A DNA stretch of 64,000 nucleotides from Siphonodentalium dalli (GCA_032622095.1 CP136063.1:276577426-276641425), one strand, 5' to 3'; positions 21,501 through 36,500 are shown, counted from the first letter of the stretch. Made by a program: numbers and translations. The notes: generated by a model not told the origin, from the letters alone.

Positions 21501-24500
21501 TTCCATGCTCCTAGATAAGCCTTACAATTACGGATGTGTCAATGGGAAAGTTTTATTGTCAAGGTTCACATTTTTAATCTTTAGGTTATCGCATCCACAT
21601 AAACCCCAGATGTACATCACGGTTTATTTAGTCTGGCCCTCACGAGCCGTCATTTCTTTCCCATTGACATATCTCTTTTTTCATTTACCGGGTGACTGGT
21701 CGGTATTAGGTACTTAAGTTGCAGTCCTTCCTTTCAAACCAGATTTCATCTATTTCTGGTTTCACCTTTGAAACTACCGGTACTGATACTGGATTTTATC
21801 ATTATACACTTAATTTCACCGCCGACTCGTTACCCGGTTATTTCATTTTCATCTCATTAAGTTGTTTTGGCGTCTTTGAACCCACTGTTCATATGTTTTT
21901 TAACATTTATTTGGCTACCTTTATCTTATTTATTATGTGAACCATATATACATATTTTTGTTATATAAAGGTAGTCCACATCGCAATAGATCTTGATTAA
22001 CCCTTTACGCCTAGCCGGGGAGATAAAATATAGATAGACTTATAGCAATCAGAAATATGGCATAAACAGTATGTTATTGTCAAATGTTTTTCCTTTGTTA
22101 TGTAAACAAAAGCAAAAAACGTTACACAACCTGGCTTTTGTTTAGATCCAGATATGGTAAACATAAAGAGTGTTATTTGTTACTGTTTTCCTGATATGGA
22201 AATAATAAAGAGCGTTTATATTATTTGTGTGTGATTAACCAATAGAATTGTGCTGTGTTATGTAAACAGAAGCAAAACTTCGGTAACACGAGAGGCTCTT
22301 GTTTACGTACACCATCGTACGTCTTGACGACAATATACTATATACGCGCTGATTATGTTTGGCATATGAACAAAACTATATATATTTTATTATTCCTTCT
22401 GTTGATGGCGTTTTGAACAAATATGAATATTTCTACAATGAACGCCGCCCATGCCTTTAAACAAAGCATTATGCTACATGAGAGTTACCTGTGACAGTCC
22501 TGTGATGGATGTGGCCATTTCTGAAGGACTCGTGATACTTTCTTGTCGTGATACAGATAATGGTGAAGGCGTCCCTCGAGATTTCTGGTTCTCTCTCTCC
22601 TGTAATCATAAACCCTTTCTATACTGAATGGATTCTCTCAATCAGTTATAAAATATACATTGGAATGATCTAAATACCTCAAGAAAAGAAAGTCCCCCCC
22701 CCCAATATATTCGGTAATATATGAGATATTGAATGGATTTTGACGAAACTTTACGCAAATGTTTAGTGATATCTGAGACACAACTCATGCAAAGCACCAT
22801 CCTGTGAGTTATGTTATGGCCGGCTGAGCAAGAATTGAAAGGAGGAGGGGGTGCTTTTCAAAAGTTGCAAAACATTGAAGTATAGTGGACAGTCACTCCA
22901 GTGTTCCATTGTTCACACAAGTTGTTACTGGCTGTAAGTGTGGTCCAAAAGTGACACTGTGAGTCCATGATAACATGTGTGTCATCTTTGGGACACAATG
23001 TGCCCGCTGCATGCCCAGGCCATTCAGTCTAACCACATTCTTTTGGAATGACACCTTGAAGTTTCATGCCGTGAGCAACACAAGAGTTATTGAAATCTTT
23101 CTCTTTGAAGCCATTTTTCTGTAAACCATTTTCCCACCATTGAGGTACCAACAGATAAGAATGTTCCAAGCCCGTGCCAGAAGTGGGAGACCAATGACTG
23201 TGATCACTCTACATTTTTTGCAACTTATGAAAAGTGACCCTCTTCCATTCAATTTGTGCTCATTCAGCCATATCTCAACTCACAGCATAGTGCTTAGCAC
23301 ACTTGATGTCTCTGGTACCACAAATCATTTGTGGAAATTTCATCAAAATCCAATTAAATATCTCTGAAAATATTACAGAATATATTAGGGGGGTTCAACA
23401 TGTGGTCGTTTGTTGAACTTATTTTCTAAACAGTTCCTAAGGGAACTACACATCAATGAGTATTTAGTAAAGAAAGTGTTAAGTTATTTACAGTATGCCT
23501 GGTTGAAGAATGTAAATTAAATTATTGATGCCGAAAAAATCCAACCCCATAAGATGAACAATATCAAATTTTATCCTTACAAAATTATTTATGCCAATAT
23601 TTTATTGAAATTTGTTGATGTGAAACCAGCGTTCACCAGATTTTTCAACAGTAAATTTAATTGTAGATATCACGTTTGTATAGTAATTAAACCTTCAAAC
23701 TCCATAACATCAGTTTACTCAGAATACTAATTATTTATCTATTATTAACATAAATTTCGGTTTTTTAGAGCCAGTGTAACCCTGTTGTTGGAACAAAATG
23801 AGATTTCTCACCAATTCTTTGATTTGTTCCAATGCAGCAGTCATTTTACGTTTCTCAGTCTCCAACCTAGTCCTCTCCATTTCTAAATGCGTTTCTAAAT
23901 GCAACTGAAAAAAAAATCAAATCAATACATAAATTAAAGGTACTCAATCAGATCAGATGGTCCCATATCATCAAGATACAGCAACAACAACATTTCTTTA
24001 GTTATCAGAATCGATTAATTGCAACAAAATAATGCTAACCACTTTCAACTATGGTATCAAATTTCCCAAAATAGTGTTATTTAACATTTTGTTCAACGAA
24101 ATATGGCCGTATTATCACTTGAGTATCACAAAATTTGGCCGTATTACCACTTGGTTTTAGAGTTATCCATCTTCATCGGCACTATTCTCCGAGACCGTCT
24201 GTTTGACGATGTTTTTCTGTGCCACAAATAATTGCACATCTCGAGAAATAACAAACTTCAAAAATCGATATCTGATCACTCTGACCTTTAATGGGTGAGT
24301 TCCTCGACTTGAGTCAATTATTTTTTACCCCGAAGCCAAAGAAATAGTAATTCAGGAGCATTAATTCCGATAGTGCATCTTTAACCCTTTGAGTGCCAGG
24401 TCCGATTTTTGTATCAACCCATATACCCTGTGCCAATGCATTCTCTTATATATGCGAGTCGACCATAGGTCGCCTCGCATATATAAGAGAATGCATTGGC

Positions 24501-27500
24501 CTAACTTTTTTTTTATTTTTTATTTTTTTTACATTTTTTACAATTTTAATATATTTTATTATATTCTTTAACAGACTTATTGTGTAGGTTTAGGGCCGAT
24601 AATATCGGCCCCTGGCACTCAAAGGGTTAAAGATGTTTACTATCAAGGTTACAAACCACCATTGACAACAAGAGCTTATTTTAAGAATCCCGGACATTTC
24701 CCCACCGGACATTTCCCCACCGGACATGTCCCCACCGGACATTTCCCGACCACCCTTGAACGGATGTTTTTTGTGTTATTTTGTATCGAATGTATGTTGT
24801 GTCAAACCTCTCTCTCTCTCTCTTTCTCTTTCACACTCTCCCCTCTCTCTCTCATTCTCTTTCATTCCCTTTCTCACCCTTAACTTCCGTATCTCAATCC
24901 TAAATAATATTCCAATCAATCAAATCTATATATCCCGTCTGCTTTACCCCAAGTGATATTTTTGTCACTTGAGGTAACATTTATTCCACGAGGAGAGGAC
25001 TTTAAAAAAAGCATTTCGCTTGTTGTCCAATCCTCTTCATAAATCTATATATTTATACATGTATATTATGTTTATGTCATATGTTTGATTTTTTGAAATA
25101 AATATTGTTTACACCAAATGGCAAAGCGGACATTTCCCCACCCGGACATTTACCCACCGGACATTTCCCCACTTACTCAATATAAAAGTGGACATTTCCC
25201 CACCCCGCCGGTGAAATGGCAAACCGGACATTTACCCACTATGGGTGTGTGGTATTGACTATTACTATGGGTGTGTGTTAAAATCAGATTTATTTCAATG
25301 AACGAAATTATATACACGGAACAGCAATAACAACAAAATGGTAAGATACATAACAAAACACTTAATCTTTCTTAACTCTAATGGAATGGCCAACAATGTC
25401 AAGGAAATTCTTTTTGCCGCTGTCGAAGTCTACACACAGTTTATGAAGCTTGTTCTGGAGCGCTGACATCTGTCGTTGTACTATCTTCGATGGCGGCTCA
25501 CCCAGTCTTAACCTCTCGATGTCGGTTCTTAGTACTGTCACAACATTGTTTCAACATGCGTTGATGTCCCAAACTATCGTCAAAACACTCTTTCATGTTT
25601 GTCAAAACACTCTTTCATGTTTTTCAAAACATTACATCGGCTGAGGTGACATCGCTTGAGATGGCCTCACTGACCAGGCTTCACAACAGTACAAACATTC
25701 TTTGATGTCAGCGAATTTATTAGCAGGGTGGGTAAATATCCCTTGGTCATTTCACCGGCGGGGTGGGAAAATGTCCGGTGGGTAAATGTCCGGGTGGGGA
25801 AATGTCCGGTTGGTAAATGTCCGGGTGGGGAAATGTCCGCTTTTGAAAGTGGGGAAATGTCCGGTGGGTAAATGTCCGGTTACCTATTTTAAAATAAACA
25901 ATAAATTTACATCATTACTGGCTTAAATAGACTTACAATTTGTTGTTTTTATCAGTATAAATTAATTGCTGTAGTTGATAGTTCTATTTATTTCAGGGTT
26001 CTGCAAAGCTTAAAGTATTTGTTTTGAATTGAAAATGTCACAAAGCTTCGATTCGATTCAAATTGATACTCGATGATTCAATATTTTCGAATCGGGTCTG
26101 ATGATGTCTCCATTCTCATGTTTTCTCATGTTCGTGAAATATCACACAGCGTGTGTCCTCAACCATTGTATCAGGATAGCGTGGGTAATCAAAGTTGCAA
26201 TAAGCGCATAGTACAGGAAGAGTGCCCAATCTCTGTTTATCGGTCAAATTACAAAAAATAAATCACAATTTGAATATACAAACATGATCTACTTATTATA
26301 TTTCGTTCCACTTGTGGAATATTCCGTTCAGGCTTCATTTCTAACTTAGCTCCAACGAGTGACGTAAATGCATTGCGTGACCGATGTAAACTAAAGTTTG
26401 TGTGGTTGCAATAAGGCGAGATTCCTTTTTCTTCTACCAATATTTTTATAAATATTACCAACTTGGTTCCTGGATTGGAATTCTTTGAAGAATGATTAGA
26501 TAAACATCGCCAAATTCAACTGGTGAACTTCAATCTGATCCTTGGTCTCCCATAGCAGTTGAGGCAGAAGATACATTGCATAATCACAGTGACTGATGGG
26601 TGAACATCACCAAATTCAATTGGGGAACTTCAATCTGATCCTAGGTCTCCCATAGCAATTGAGGCCTAAGCAGAATGAGGTTCCCAGATGGGGACCTCAT
26701 TCTGCAAATGTCAGCTACACAATATCCAGGCTTGCTGATATCTGTGCCAGTTGGTATGTCTCTCATGCATGTACAGTATTTTAGTTTCCTTCATATGAGG
26801 ACTTTGCTGGATTTATTTCCAGTTGACGTTATATATACGGCATATTATGATCAATAATTCGTGATTCAAATAGTTGGAGCATCTCAAATTGAATCAAACC
26901 TGAGAATAGAAATTAGCAACTGATATAAAGATTAATATACCTTTTCTTTCTTGAGAGTTTTAATCTGCGTGTTCAGTTGTTCCTTCATATTGTCAATCAT
27001 CACAGCTTCACTGCAAAGGGAAAGATATAAATTAATCATTAACAGTTCTATGACTGGAGTCCAGAAATTTTGTGAAAACTCTGTGCCAATGCATTATCTT
27101 ATAAATGTGAGTCTCCCATACGGAGCCTCACATATATAAGAGAATGCAATGGCACAGGATCTTTAACCCTTTCAGTGCCAGGTCCGATTTTTGTATCAAC
27201 TCATATACCCTGTGCCAATGCATTCTCTTACATATGCAGGTCAACCATAGGTCGCCTCGCATATATAAGAGAATGCATTTTTCATCATTTGTTATTATTG
27301 TTTACAATTTTTTACAATTTTAATAATTTTTTCTTATATTCTTTAACGGACTTATTTTGTAGGTTTAGTACCAGGGAATCTTACGTTTTTCATGGGCGTC
27401 AAAATTATTACTATGAATACTTGGTGATAGTTTTGAGTTATAACATGCCCCTAAGGTTTTATCCAGTTTGTTTTTAAATTTGCTATAGCATGCTTAAGCA

Positions 27501-30500
27501 AACCCAAAAAAAATTAAACCCAAAAAAATCTCAACAAAAAAAAACTAAAAATTATTTGTTTAATTTTTTTTAGGGCCGATTTTACAGACCGTAAATTAGG
27601 GCCGATGAGATCGGCCCCTGGCACTGAAAGGGTTAATGCTGCACCAGAGCAAGAATGCAACTGACAATCAAGTTACCTCCTCTTCGCATGTATAACAAGT
27701 CTGTGTCTATTGTGTTTCGAACCAACTTCACCACACTAGATGCTGAGGTGTAAGCAGAATGAGGTCCCCAGAGGGTGAATTTGGTGATGCTAGCCCACTA
27801 TGCGGGGTAGCATCACTAAATTCACCCTCTGGGGACCTCATTCTGCAAATGACAGACACACTATTTCAAGGCTTGTAGATGGCTTATGCTGGCCTATTTG
27901 TATTTGATTTCCGGTATGATAATTGTTCCTTGAGATAACCGGATGTGACTTTAGTCTCTGGCCATGTGAAACCCACCTAGTTTAAATTGGATATCCAGGT
28001 GAGTTTTTGTCTTTTTCTAGTCGCCATGAAGACGGTGGTGTGAGTGCGTGGGGTGTGACAGGAGAGTACTGAGAGTTCAGTGTGTAAATGCTTCGGTAAG
28101 AAATGTTCCCTATTATAAGCCTCTATGACACAAATTTTTCAAATGGACAGTACCCAGAACCCTTCTCCAAAACAGGTACACTAATGCCCTAAATAATCGA
28201 CTCCTTAACCACAGAAGAATTATGGGTAATTTTTCAGGATTTAGTCAGAAATATGACTGGTTGCCATTCATCGGAAAGCTCTCACACCACTGTCTCACTG
28301 AGAGCTTTCCGATGAATGGCAACAAGCCATATTTCTGACTAAATCCTAATAAATTACCCATATTTCTGCTGTGGTTAAGGAGTCGATTATTTAAGGTATT
28401 TACTGTAGAAAAGAATCCCTGTCAACCGTTTCATGGTAAGCTTACTTATGTTTAGACTCCTCCAGTGCATCCACTTTAGATTTCTCGACCTCGAGTTGAG
28501 CATTTAGTTGAGATTTTTCTTGTTTGAGCCTCGTTGCCTGGGATTCGAGTGACGAGCTTCTAGCCGACAGCTCAATCACCTTCTCATGACCGCTTCTCTC
28601 TTTCTCCTCTGCTATTGCTAACTGACTCAGTGAGTTTACTGCAATAAGAACACAAATATATACTTATATTGGCATTCATTCTATGGATATTGAATGATAT
28701 AATGCTGAAATAACGTCACATGAAATTGTTTTCATATTGCAATGTCCTTTCTTAATCAACTGTCAAACCTTTACTGCTTTCTGATTTAATAATAGCACCA
28801 CATTTGACAATAGACAAATCAATGCACATTAATGTTGATAGTCAAAGCCTTGAAATGATGTGCCTGATATTTGCAGAATGAGGTCGTCCCCTCAGGGTGT
28901 ATTTAGCGATGCTATCCAACAGCTATCACCCCATGGTTACCTCATTCTGCTTAGGCCTCATCTTCTGGGAAGTATCTATTGTCATTACATGCATATTCAT
29001 CGGTTAAAACTAATATTTCCCGTTAGGTGCACCAAAGCAAATTTGCGTGCCTGGATCTGAAATCAGGCGCACAATAAACTGCGCACCTGCGTTTTTCAAA
29101 ATCATAGGTCTGTAAGTCCATCTCGAAATTGATCAGTTATTTTCTGCTTTAATTTTTGTAAGCTTATTATATTATTATTAGTATGTTCCTTTTGTTTTAA
29201 TTTCAGTCTCAATGATCGTATATTTCGATTTGTCAATTTGATAACAAATTTTCATGAAAATGACCAACAAATTCATAAATGGGCAAAAAATTGTCCAAAA
29301 CAATTTTATGGCAGGTTTATTGAACTATTGAACTCACTAAGTCTTTCAGTGAGATTTTTCTCCAATGATTCCCACGACTGAGACTGAGCTGAATGCGACG
29401 CCTGTAAGTTCTCTATCTGTCTCAGGAGTGGACGAGTTGCTGCAAATTAGAACAAAAGTCTGGCAAGATTAGAAGGAAATAACTGTTTTTCTGAACACTG
29501 AGAACCGGTGTTATTCAGGCAGGGTGGTTCGAAACATGCAAGACAGATGTGTTAAATGGTTAATTTCATTTTATCTACAATATAAATAACTGTTAAAAAA
29601 TGAAAAATCAAGTCACAGCCAGCAAAGTGGGTTCATTCACAATATAATAAAAGTCTGTAAAACAACTATCATCAAAAAGTATATGAAAAAATAGACTGAC
29701 TGATTATTTTTATTATAGTGCCCTGATACAGGCCTGGAAATCTCAAGGCGGGCTGGCCTACAGCCCGCCTAGAATTTTCCAAGGCGGGCTTTTTATAGCC
29801 CGCCTCGTTTACGATAGGACATTTATTATTTAGTTATTTTATTGTGTTTAATGAGTAAAATACTGTCTCTAAATCGTAATTATATTGTACAGTGTGCGCA
29901 TGTGTGACTTGATGGTAATGTCAAATAGGCATTATATCGGAATCATTACATTCCGGAACGAACTGTTTCGTAAATCAGATCTTTTGATAGATACTCACAC
30001 ATTTTAAGAACAAAATCAATTATTTCTCTTCATAAGATTGAGCTTACAATATATTTCACTGGATAAAATCAACACATGTTTGTGGATAGGTGAAACAAAT
30101 GTCACACTCTCAATTGAGTTCAACCTTTCGTTCCGTTTCCGGTTCCTATCAGTGAAAATTGTATTTAGCTGGTAGCCGTCTTTTCTCACTACGATTGACA
30201 ATATTTTAATATAATTAGCTAAATGTCTCCAAGTATTCTTGTTTACACTGTTATTCAATTATTAAAGTTCAGAATCTATTCTCTATGTCCCCAATTGCAA
30301 ACACCCAGTAAATCTACAGAAAGCGACTTGACCGCTGGAAGCAGCAGTCTGCGATCGGTGATGGAATATGGATTACTTTGAGAAATAAAGCAGTCATTTG
30401 TAACTGTATTCAAGTGTAAATATACTGGATTTAATATTGATCTTGATTGTGTATTTTATGTAAAATTACACTTTCATGGAGAATGCTTTTAACATTGACA

Positions 30501-33500
30501 AACTCACCCAATTTCGTTGCATGGGTTGGACACCAACTGACAAATTGTTGAGTACAAACATTCTTACATTTTGTTTGTGGTTCATATAAATTATCATAAC
30601 ATAATACATATAAAACATAGTTAAATATTCACCATACCATAATTACTGTGGGGGATTTGACATTCACAACTCTGGATATTTTGTTTCCACATAACAAAAT
30701 TAATTTAGATGGAGTTAAACAACATCAAAAATAGACAAACTAACGGCAGTAGTAACTGAGATAAAATAAATCATAACTTTAAAAGTTGAGGAGGGCTATA
30801 GCCCTCCTTGGCATATCTAGGAGGGCTATTCGATGACATAAAATATGATTAAAATACTATAATTCATTACAATTTGGAACTATTGTGTCTCAGAAGGTGC
30901 CCATAGAAATCATAGAAACATTTCCTCTATTTCGCTCACAGAATGCAACAGAATTAAAACTAAGATATAGAGTTATTCCCTTTCCATTTAAAATAATAGA
31001 CTTTGCAGTACAGTCCAGATGAAACTTAAGCAAATAAGTCCAATAACTCTGCCGAAAATATCTGGGCGGACCTGGTTTGCGAACTCGTTCTAGATACTGG
31101 TTATGTGAACTCATATACCAAAAATCTTTGAAATCTGTTGACATTTGTGGAAATGAGCCCTGGGACGTCGTCTATTTGGTAAATTCGACAAAAATAATAA
31201 ACAAAGTCCAATAACTCCGGTAAAAATATCTGGCCAGACCTGGCTTGCGAACTCATTCTAGGTAATGGTCAAGTGAACTCATATATACAAATCTTTGAAA
31301 TCCATTTACATTTGTTCAAGTTATGACTCTTACAAATTCGGGATGGAGGGACAGACGGACGGACGGAACCCATTACTATATCCCCCACAAATTTTAAATT
31401 TGGCGGGGGATAATAAAAATACAGTTAATACAACGTGTTGGAGCTTCCTCTTTCAAATGGTATATAATATGGCATATATTTTATTTAATTTGATCCGGGA
31501 TGCGAAAATTAAATGGGCCTTTAACCCTTTACCCAACAGAACGGCCCTGTGCCAATGCATTCTCTTATATATGCGAGTCGACCATAGTTCGCCTCGCATA
31601 TATAAGAGAATGCATTGGCTTAACACATTAAAAATTATAAAATTGTTAAAGAATGTAAGAAAAAATGGTAAAAAAATATTTTTTTTAGGCCAATGCATTC
31701 TCTTATATATGCGAGGCGACCTATGGTCGACTCGCATATATAAGAGAATGCATTGACACAGGGCATAACTGTAACTATCACAATGTGGTCAATGAGCCGG
31801 TTCCAATGATATCCATATTTGTATGGTTCTATTGAGACAGACCGAAGATATTTTAGGCTGTTGAAGCTTTATTTGGCCGGTTTTGGCCGGTTTGTTGGGT
31901 AAAGGGTTAATAACTCTCCAATAATGAGATTTTGCAAGTCAAAACCATTGTTATGTGAACATTACTGTTACAGTGGAATTACCAATAAAGGTCCAATAAG
32001 ATAACAAAGTAAAATCAAGACTCGACAGTAAACACCAAAAAATTTATCATTAAAAAATGTTCTGAAAATCACATTCAGACTAAACTATTTGAACTTACTT
32101 GCGAAAACCCTGTACCAATGTATTCTCTTATATAAGTGAGTATCCCACAGGGAGCTTCACATATATAATAGAATACATTGCCCTAACAATATTTACCTTG
32201 ACCTTGTAACTCAGTGCATTCTCTTATATATGTGAGGCTCCCTATGGGAGACTCGCATATATAAAAGAATACACTGGCACAGGATATTTAATGCTTCACG
32301 AGGGCAGCTCCAGTCATGAAAGGGCTAAATAAAACGCACCTGATGTCACACTGTTTGTAAGGTCCTGACTTCTCAGCTCATCTTCTTGCAATTTCTACAG
32401 ATACAATATAACAGTTGTTAGATGTTTAGAAGTTAAATGTAGGCAGGTCAAAGGTGAAAACACTAGTCTAGTCAAATTTATTGTGAATAACATAAAAATA
32501 CATTCTATATTTTGAGTGATTAATATTTTCTTTATAACTGAAGTACCAAGGCCGAATAGGCTATTGGGAATCTGTGTTTATGTCACCCAATATATCCACA
32601 CCTGAAGTTGCTGCATATCCAAAACACCACTTTAAAGAGACTGACTCCATCAACACTAACAGGAATACTTATTTTCACCCTCTCTATACTAAATGGAACC
32701 TCCCACTCAGTTATAAAAGTATACATGGAATGGTCTATTGTTCATCTAGAGGGGGTTTCAGGAAAAATAAGCTGAAAACATAATAAAAGTGAAGAAGGAG
32801 TCCAATTTATTAGAGACAAATATTCAGATAATAATTTGTTGAACATAAAATCTGAACATAACTTATGGAGTTACTTGTCAATGAGTATTTAGTAAAGAAA
32901 TGGTTACAGGCCTATGGTGTTTCATAGCCTCAAATTTTACCTAGCCCATTTTAACCCTTTGAGTGCCAGGTCCGATTTTTGTATCAACCCATATACCCTG
33001 TGCCAATGCATTCTCTTATATATGCGAGGCGACATTAGGTCGCCTCGCATATATAAGAGAATGCATTGGCCTAACAATTATTTTTTACAATTTTGTACAA
33101 TATTAATAATTTTTTTCTTATATTCTTTAACAGACTTATTTTGTAGGTTTAGAGCCAGGGAATCTCACGTTTTTCATGGGCATCAAAATTATTACTATGA
33201 ATACTTGGTTATAGTTTTGAGTTATAACATGCCCCTAAGGTTTTATCCAGTTTGTTTTTAAATTCGCTATAGCATGCTTAAGCATACCCAAAAAAAATTA
33301 AACCAAAAAAAAATCTAAAAAAACAAAACAAAACAATTTGTTTTTATTTTTTTAGGGCCGATTTTACAGACCGTAAATTAGGGCCAATGAGATCGGCCCC
33401 TGGCACTGAAAGGGTTAATATCCCCCGCCAAACTTTGCAGGGGGGGGGGGGTAATAAATTGTATTTGCAAAGTTTTATTTGAGAACATTATGAGCCTATA

Positions 33501-36500
33501 AAGTTAAAATAAAATGGCGTCATTAGTAACAGCAGGTGTCTTGATGATGCAATCGTGAATGCCGAACATTTTTAGAATATATGTGTTTACACCGTTAAAA
33601 TTAACAAATCGAAATATTGTTGGGTATATGTTCAATTTGTAACAAAGGACATACTGATTTGTTCGATTATAATGATAAATATTACTTGAATTTATCTCTT
33701 TGATAATTATAAGATGAAATTTGTTCGATTATAATGATAAATATTACTTGAATTTATCTCTTTGATAATTATAAGATGAAATTTGTTCGATTATGATGAT
33801 AAATATCTCTTGAATTTATCTCTTTGACAATTATAAGATGAAATTTGCGACCGGCTTCGATCAGAAGCACATGTTCAAAAATTGCTCAATGCGCTGTTTC
33901 CACGGAATTTTCTACTAAGTTCCTCACATTTGCTGTTCAATAAATTTTAATGATTGGTGGCAAAGTCTTGCCTCAGGGCAGGAGGGGGGGCGTAACTTTT
34001 TTAACAGTATATGAATCCTTATAAGGAGAGGTGAGAGGTTAATCTCCAGGGAAGATCACCATCAACGAATAATCCTTTGCTAGAAATGGTCTACTAGTTT
34101 CGGATTGTTATTATCCTTCATCAGGACCTGTGGGTGTGAGAAAAGTAGCTTGCTGACTCAGTTTATATAGCCCCCTTGGTGCGGCATCCTTCCATGTGAT
34201 TGGTTGAAACCGTTAAGGTCAAGGGGTTGTGAGTATGGTTCACTATTGTGGTTCACTGAGTGGAGGAATAGTTGTGGTTCACTAATATGGTTCACTCATG
34301 TTGGTTCCATTTATGGTCCACTGTGGTTCACCGGACATAACCAGAGAACACTTCAACGAGATCCTGTACGATTGTATGGAGATAGTTAATGTCATCACAG
34401 AATCATTATATCTCTGCTGCAAACATGACAGACAACACTTGTCGCATTGGACTGCAACCAAGTCGGTCACAGTATATCCCACTTTACATACTAAATCATT
34501 GATATACTGCCCGGGGACTCAGATAATGACGCAAACACCAAAGTCTGCGAAATTAGGGAAACATACTTTACATTTTACTCAGAATGCTATTTCCTTATGG
34601 CTTGAATAGGAAGGACTTTTTAGTCACCACTCTTCTTATAGTATATGAATCCTGTTGATATACATACACGCTGCATATCAGAAATTTCTTCCCTCAGGGA
34701 GTCTTCTCTTCTATTGTGTTCTCTCTCCATTCTCTGTAAAGTTAGCCTCAAGTCATCGATCTGAAAGCAGAAAGGTGAAACAAAATATAACCTGCACAGT
34801 TAGCCTCAAGTCATCGATCTGAAAGCAGAAAGGTAAACCCCATATATAACCTGCATTGTTATTTCGGAAATAATCGGTGGCTCCCACCTAGAGGTCACAC
34901 CGAAGATCAGAGTTTGGTGACAATCGGATGAGGGATGTGGTCTGTAGGGTGTGCCGAAGGATTTAGTCATGCAAAGAGTAAAATCCAAGATGGCCGCAGG
35001 CAGCCATGTTTTTCTACGGATTTCGGAAAAAATTGATGGATCCATATAGAGTTTGGTGATGATCGGATGAGGGATGTGGTCTTTAGGGTGTGCCAAAGGA
35101 TTTAGTCATACAAAGAATAAAATCCAAGACTACTGCTGAAATTTTTTTCAAATATGATGGCTCCCATCTAGAGGTGATCCTAAATATGTCGGTAAATTTT
35201 CAAAACAATGCTCCAATAAATGCGGGCTGCAGGCTGTGCCAACGGATTCAAATTTGAAATCCAAGATGGCTGCTGGTGGCCATGTTTTTTGACGAATTTG
35301 ATGGCTCCCATTGATGGCTCCCATCTAGAGGTCACCACGAATATTCATATAAAATTTGGTGACGATCGGATGAGAGTTGTGATCTGCAGGGCGTGCCAAA
35401 GGATTTAGTCATACAAAGAATAAAATCCAAGATGGCTGCTGGTGGCGATGTTTTTCAACGAATTTCTGATAAAATTGATGGCTCCCATCTAGAGGTCACC
35501 CCGAAGATCCATATGAAGTTTGGTGATAATCGAATGAGAGATGTGACCTGTATTGTGTGCCAAAGCATTTAGTCATACAAAGAGTAAAATCCAAGATGGC
35601 TGCTGGCAGACATGTTTTTAACAAATTTTGGAAATAATTGATGGCTCCCATCTAAAGGTCACCCCAAAGATCCATATGAAGTTTGGTGGCGAAGGAGATG
35701 AGGGTTGTGGTTTGTAGGGTGTGCCACAGGATTTAGTCATGCAAAGACAAAAATTCAAGTTGCTGCGGCCATGTTTTTCATCGAAAATTGCTAAAATTTG
35801 AATACTCCCATCTAGAGGTGATCCTAAACATGCGTGTAAATTTTGAAAATATTTCTCCAATAAATACAGGCTGCAGGATTAATATTCATTGGTCAGGGAC
35901 CCTTTCCCAAAACAGGTAAAAAATGTTCAGTGATTATTAATGGAATTGAGGGCTGTTCTAGGCCTTTGAAGGCCTCTTGGGAACCTTTACCTGCATGACA
36001 AGAGCCTCTCTTTGTTGTTTGTTCCTCTGTACTTCATCATCGAGTTTCATCTTCAGCTCGTCCTGTAAGGCTCGTTCAGAGCTTAGAGCGTCTTCCAGGG
36101 CCCTACTATCTCTAGAAGCATTCGCTTTATGAAGCACCGCCATTTCTCTGCAAAGAAAATAGTCAGGTTCAGTGTAATCGACCCCTTAACCACAGCAGAA
36201 TTATGGGTAACTTTTCAGGATTTAGTCGGAAATATGGCTTGTTGCCACTCATCGGAAAGCTCTCCCCGAGAGCTTTCCGATGAATGGCAACAAGCCATAT
36301 TTCCGACTAAATCCTGAAAAGTTACCCATAAATCTGCTGTGGTTAAGGGGTCGAAATTTAGGGTATTACAGTAGATGTACATGTGACATGTTGGTCTATG
36401 CACTATTTTTGTGTCTAAGCAAGCCTGAATTTAGTGTGTATGATATTTGCAGAATGAGGTCCCCACAGGGTGAACTTAGTGACGCTATCCCGCATAGTGA

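Noticed and set aside
34668-34671. First GT after exon 13 (CAGC|GTGTAT) as donor
   Set aside because: It would leave one base and force a frameshift with a stop in exon 14; the GTATGT two bases later keeps the frame and the TMF1 alignment.
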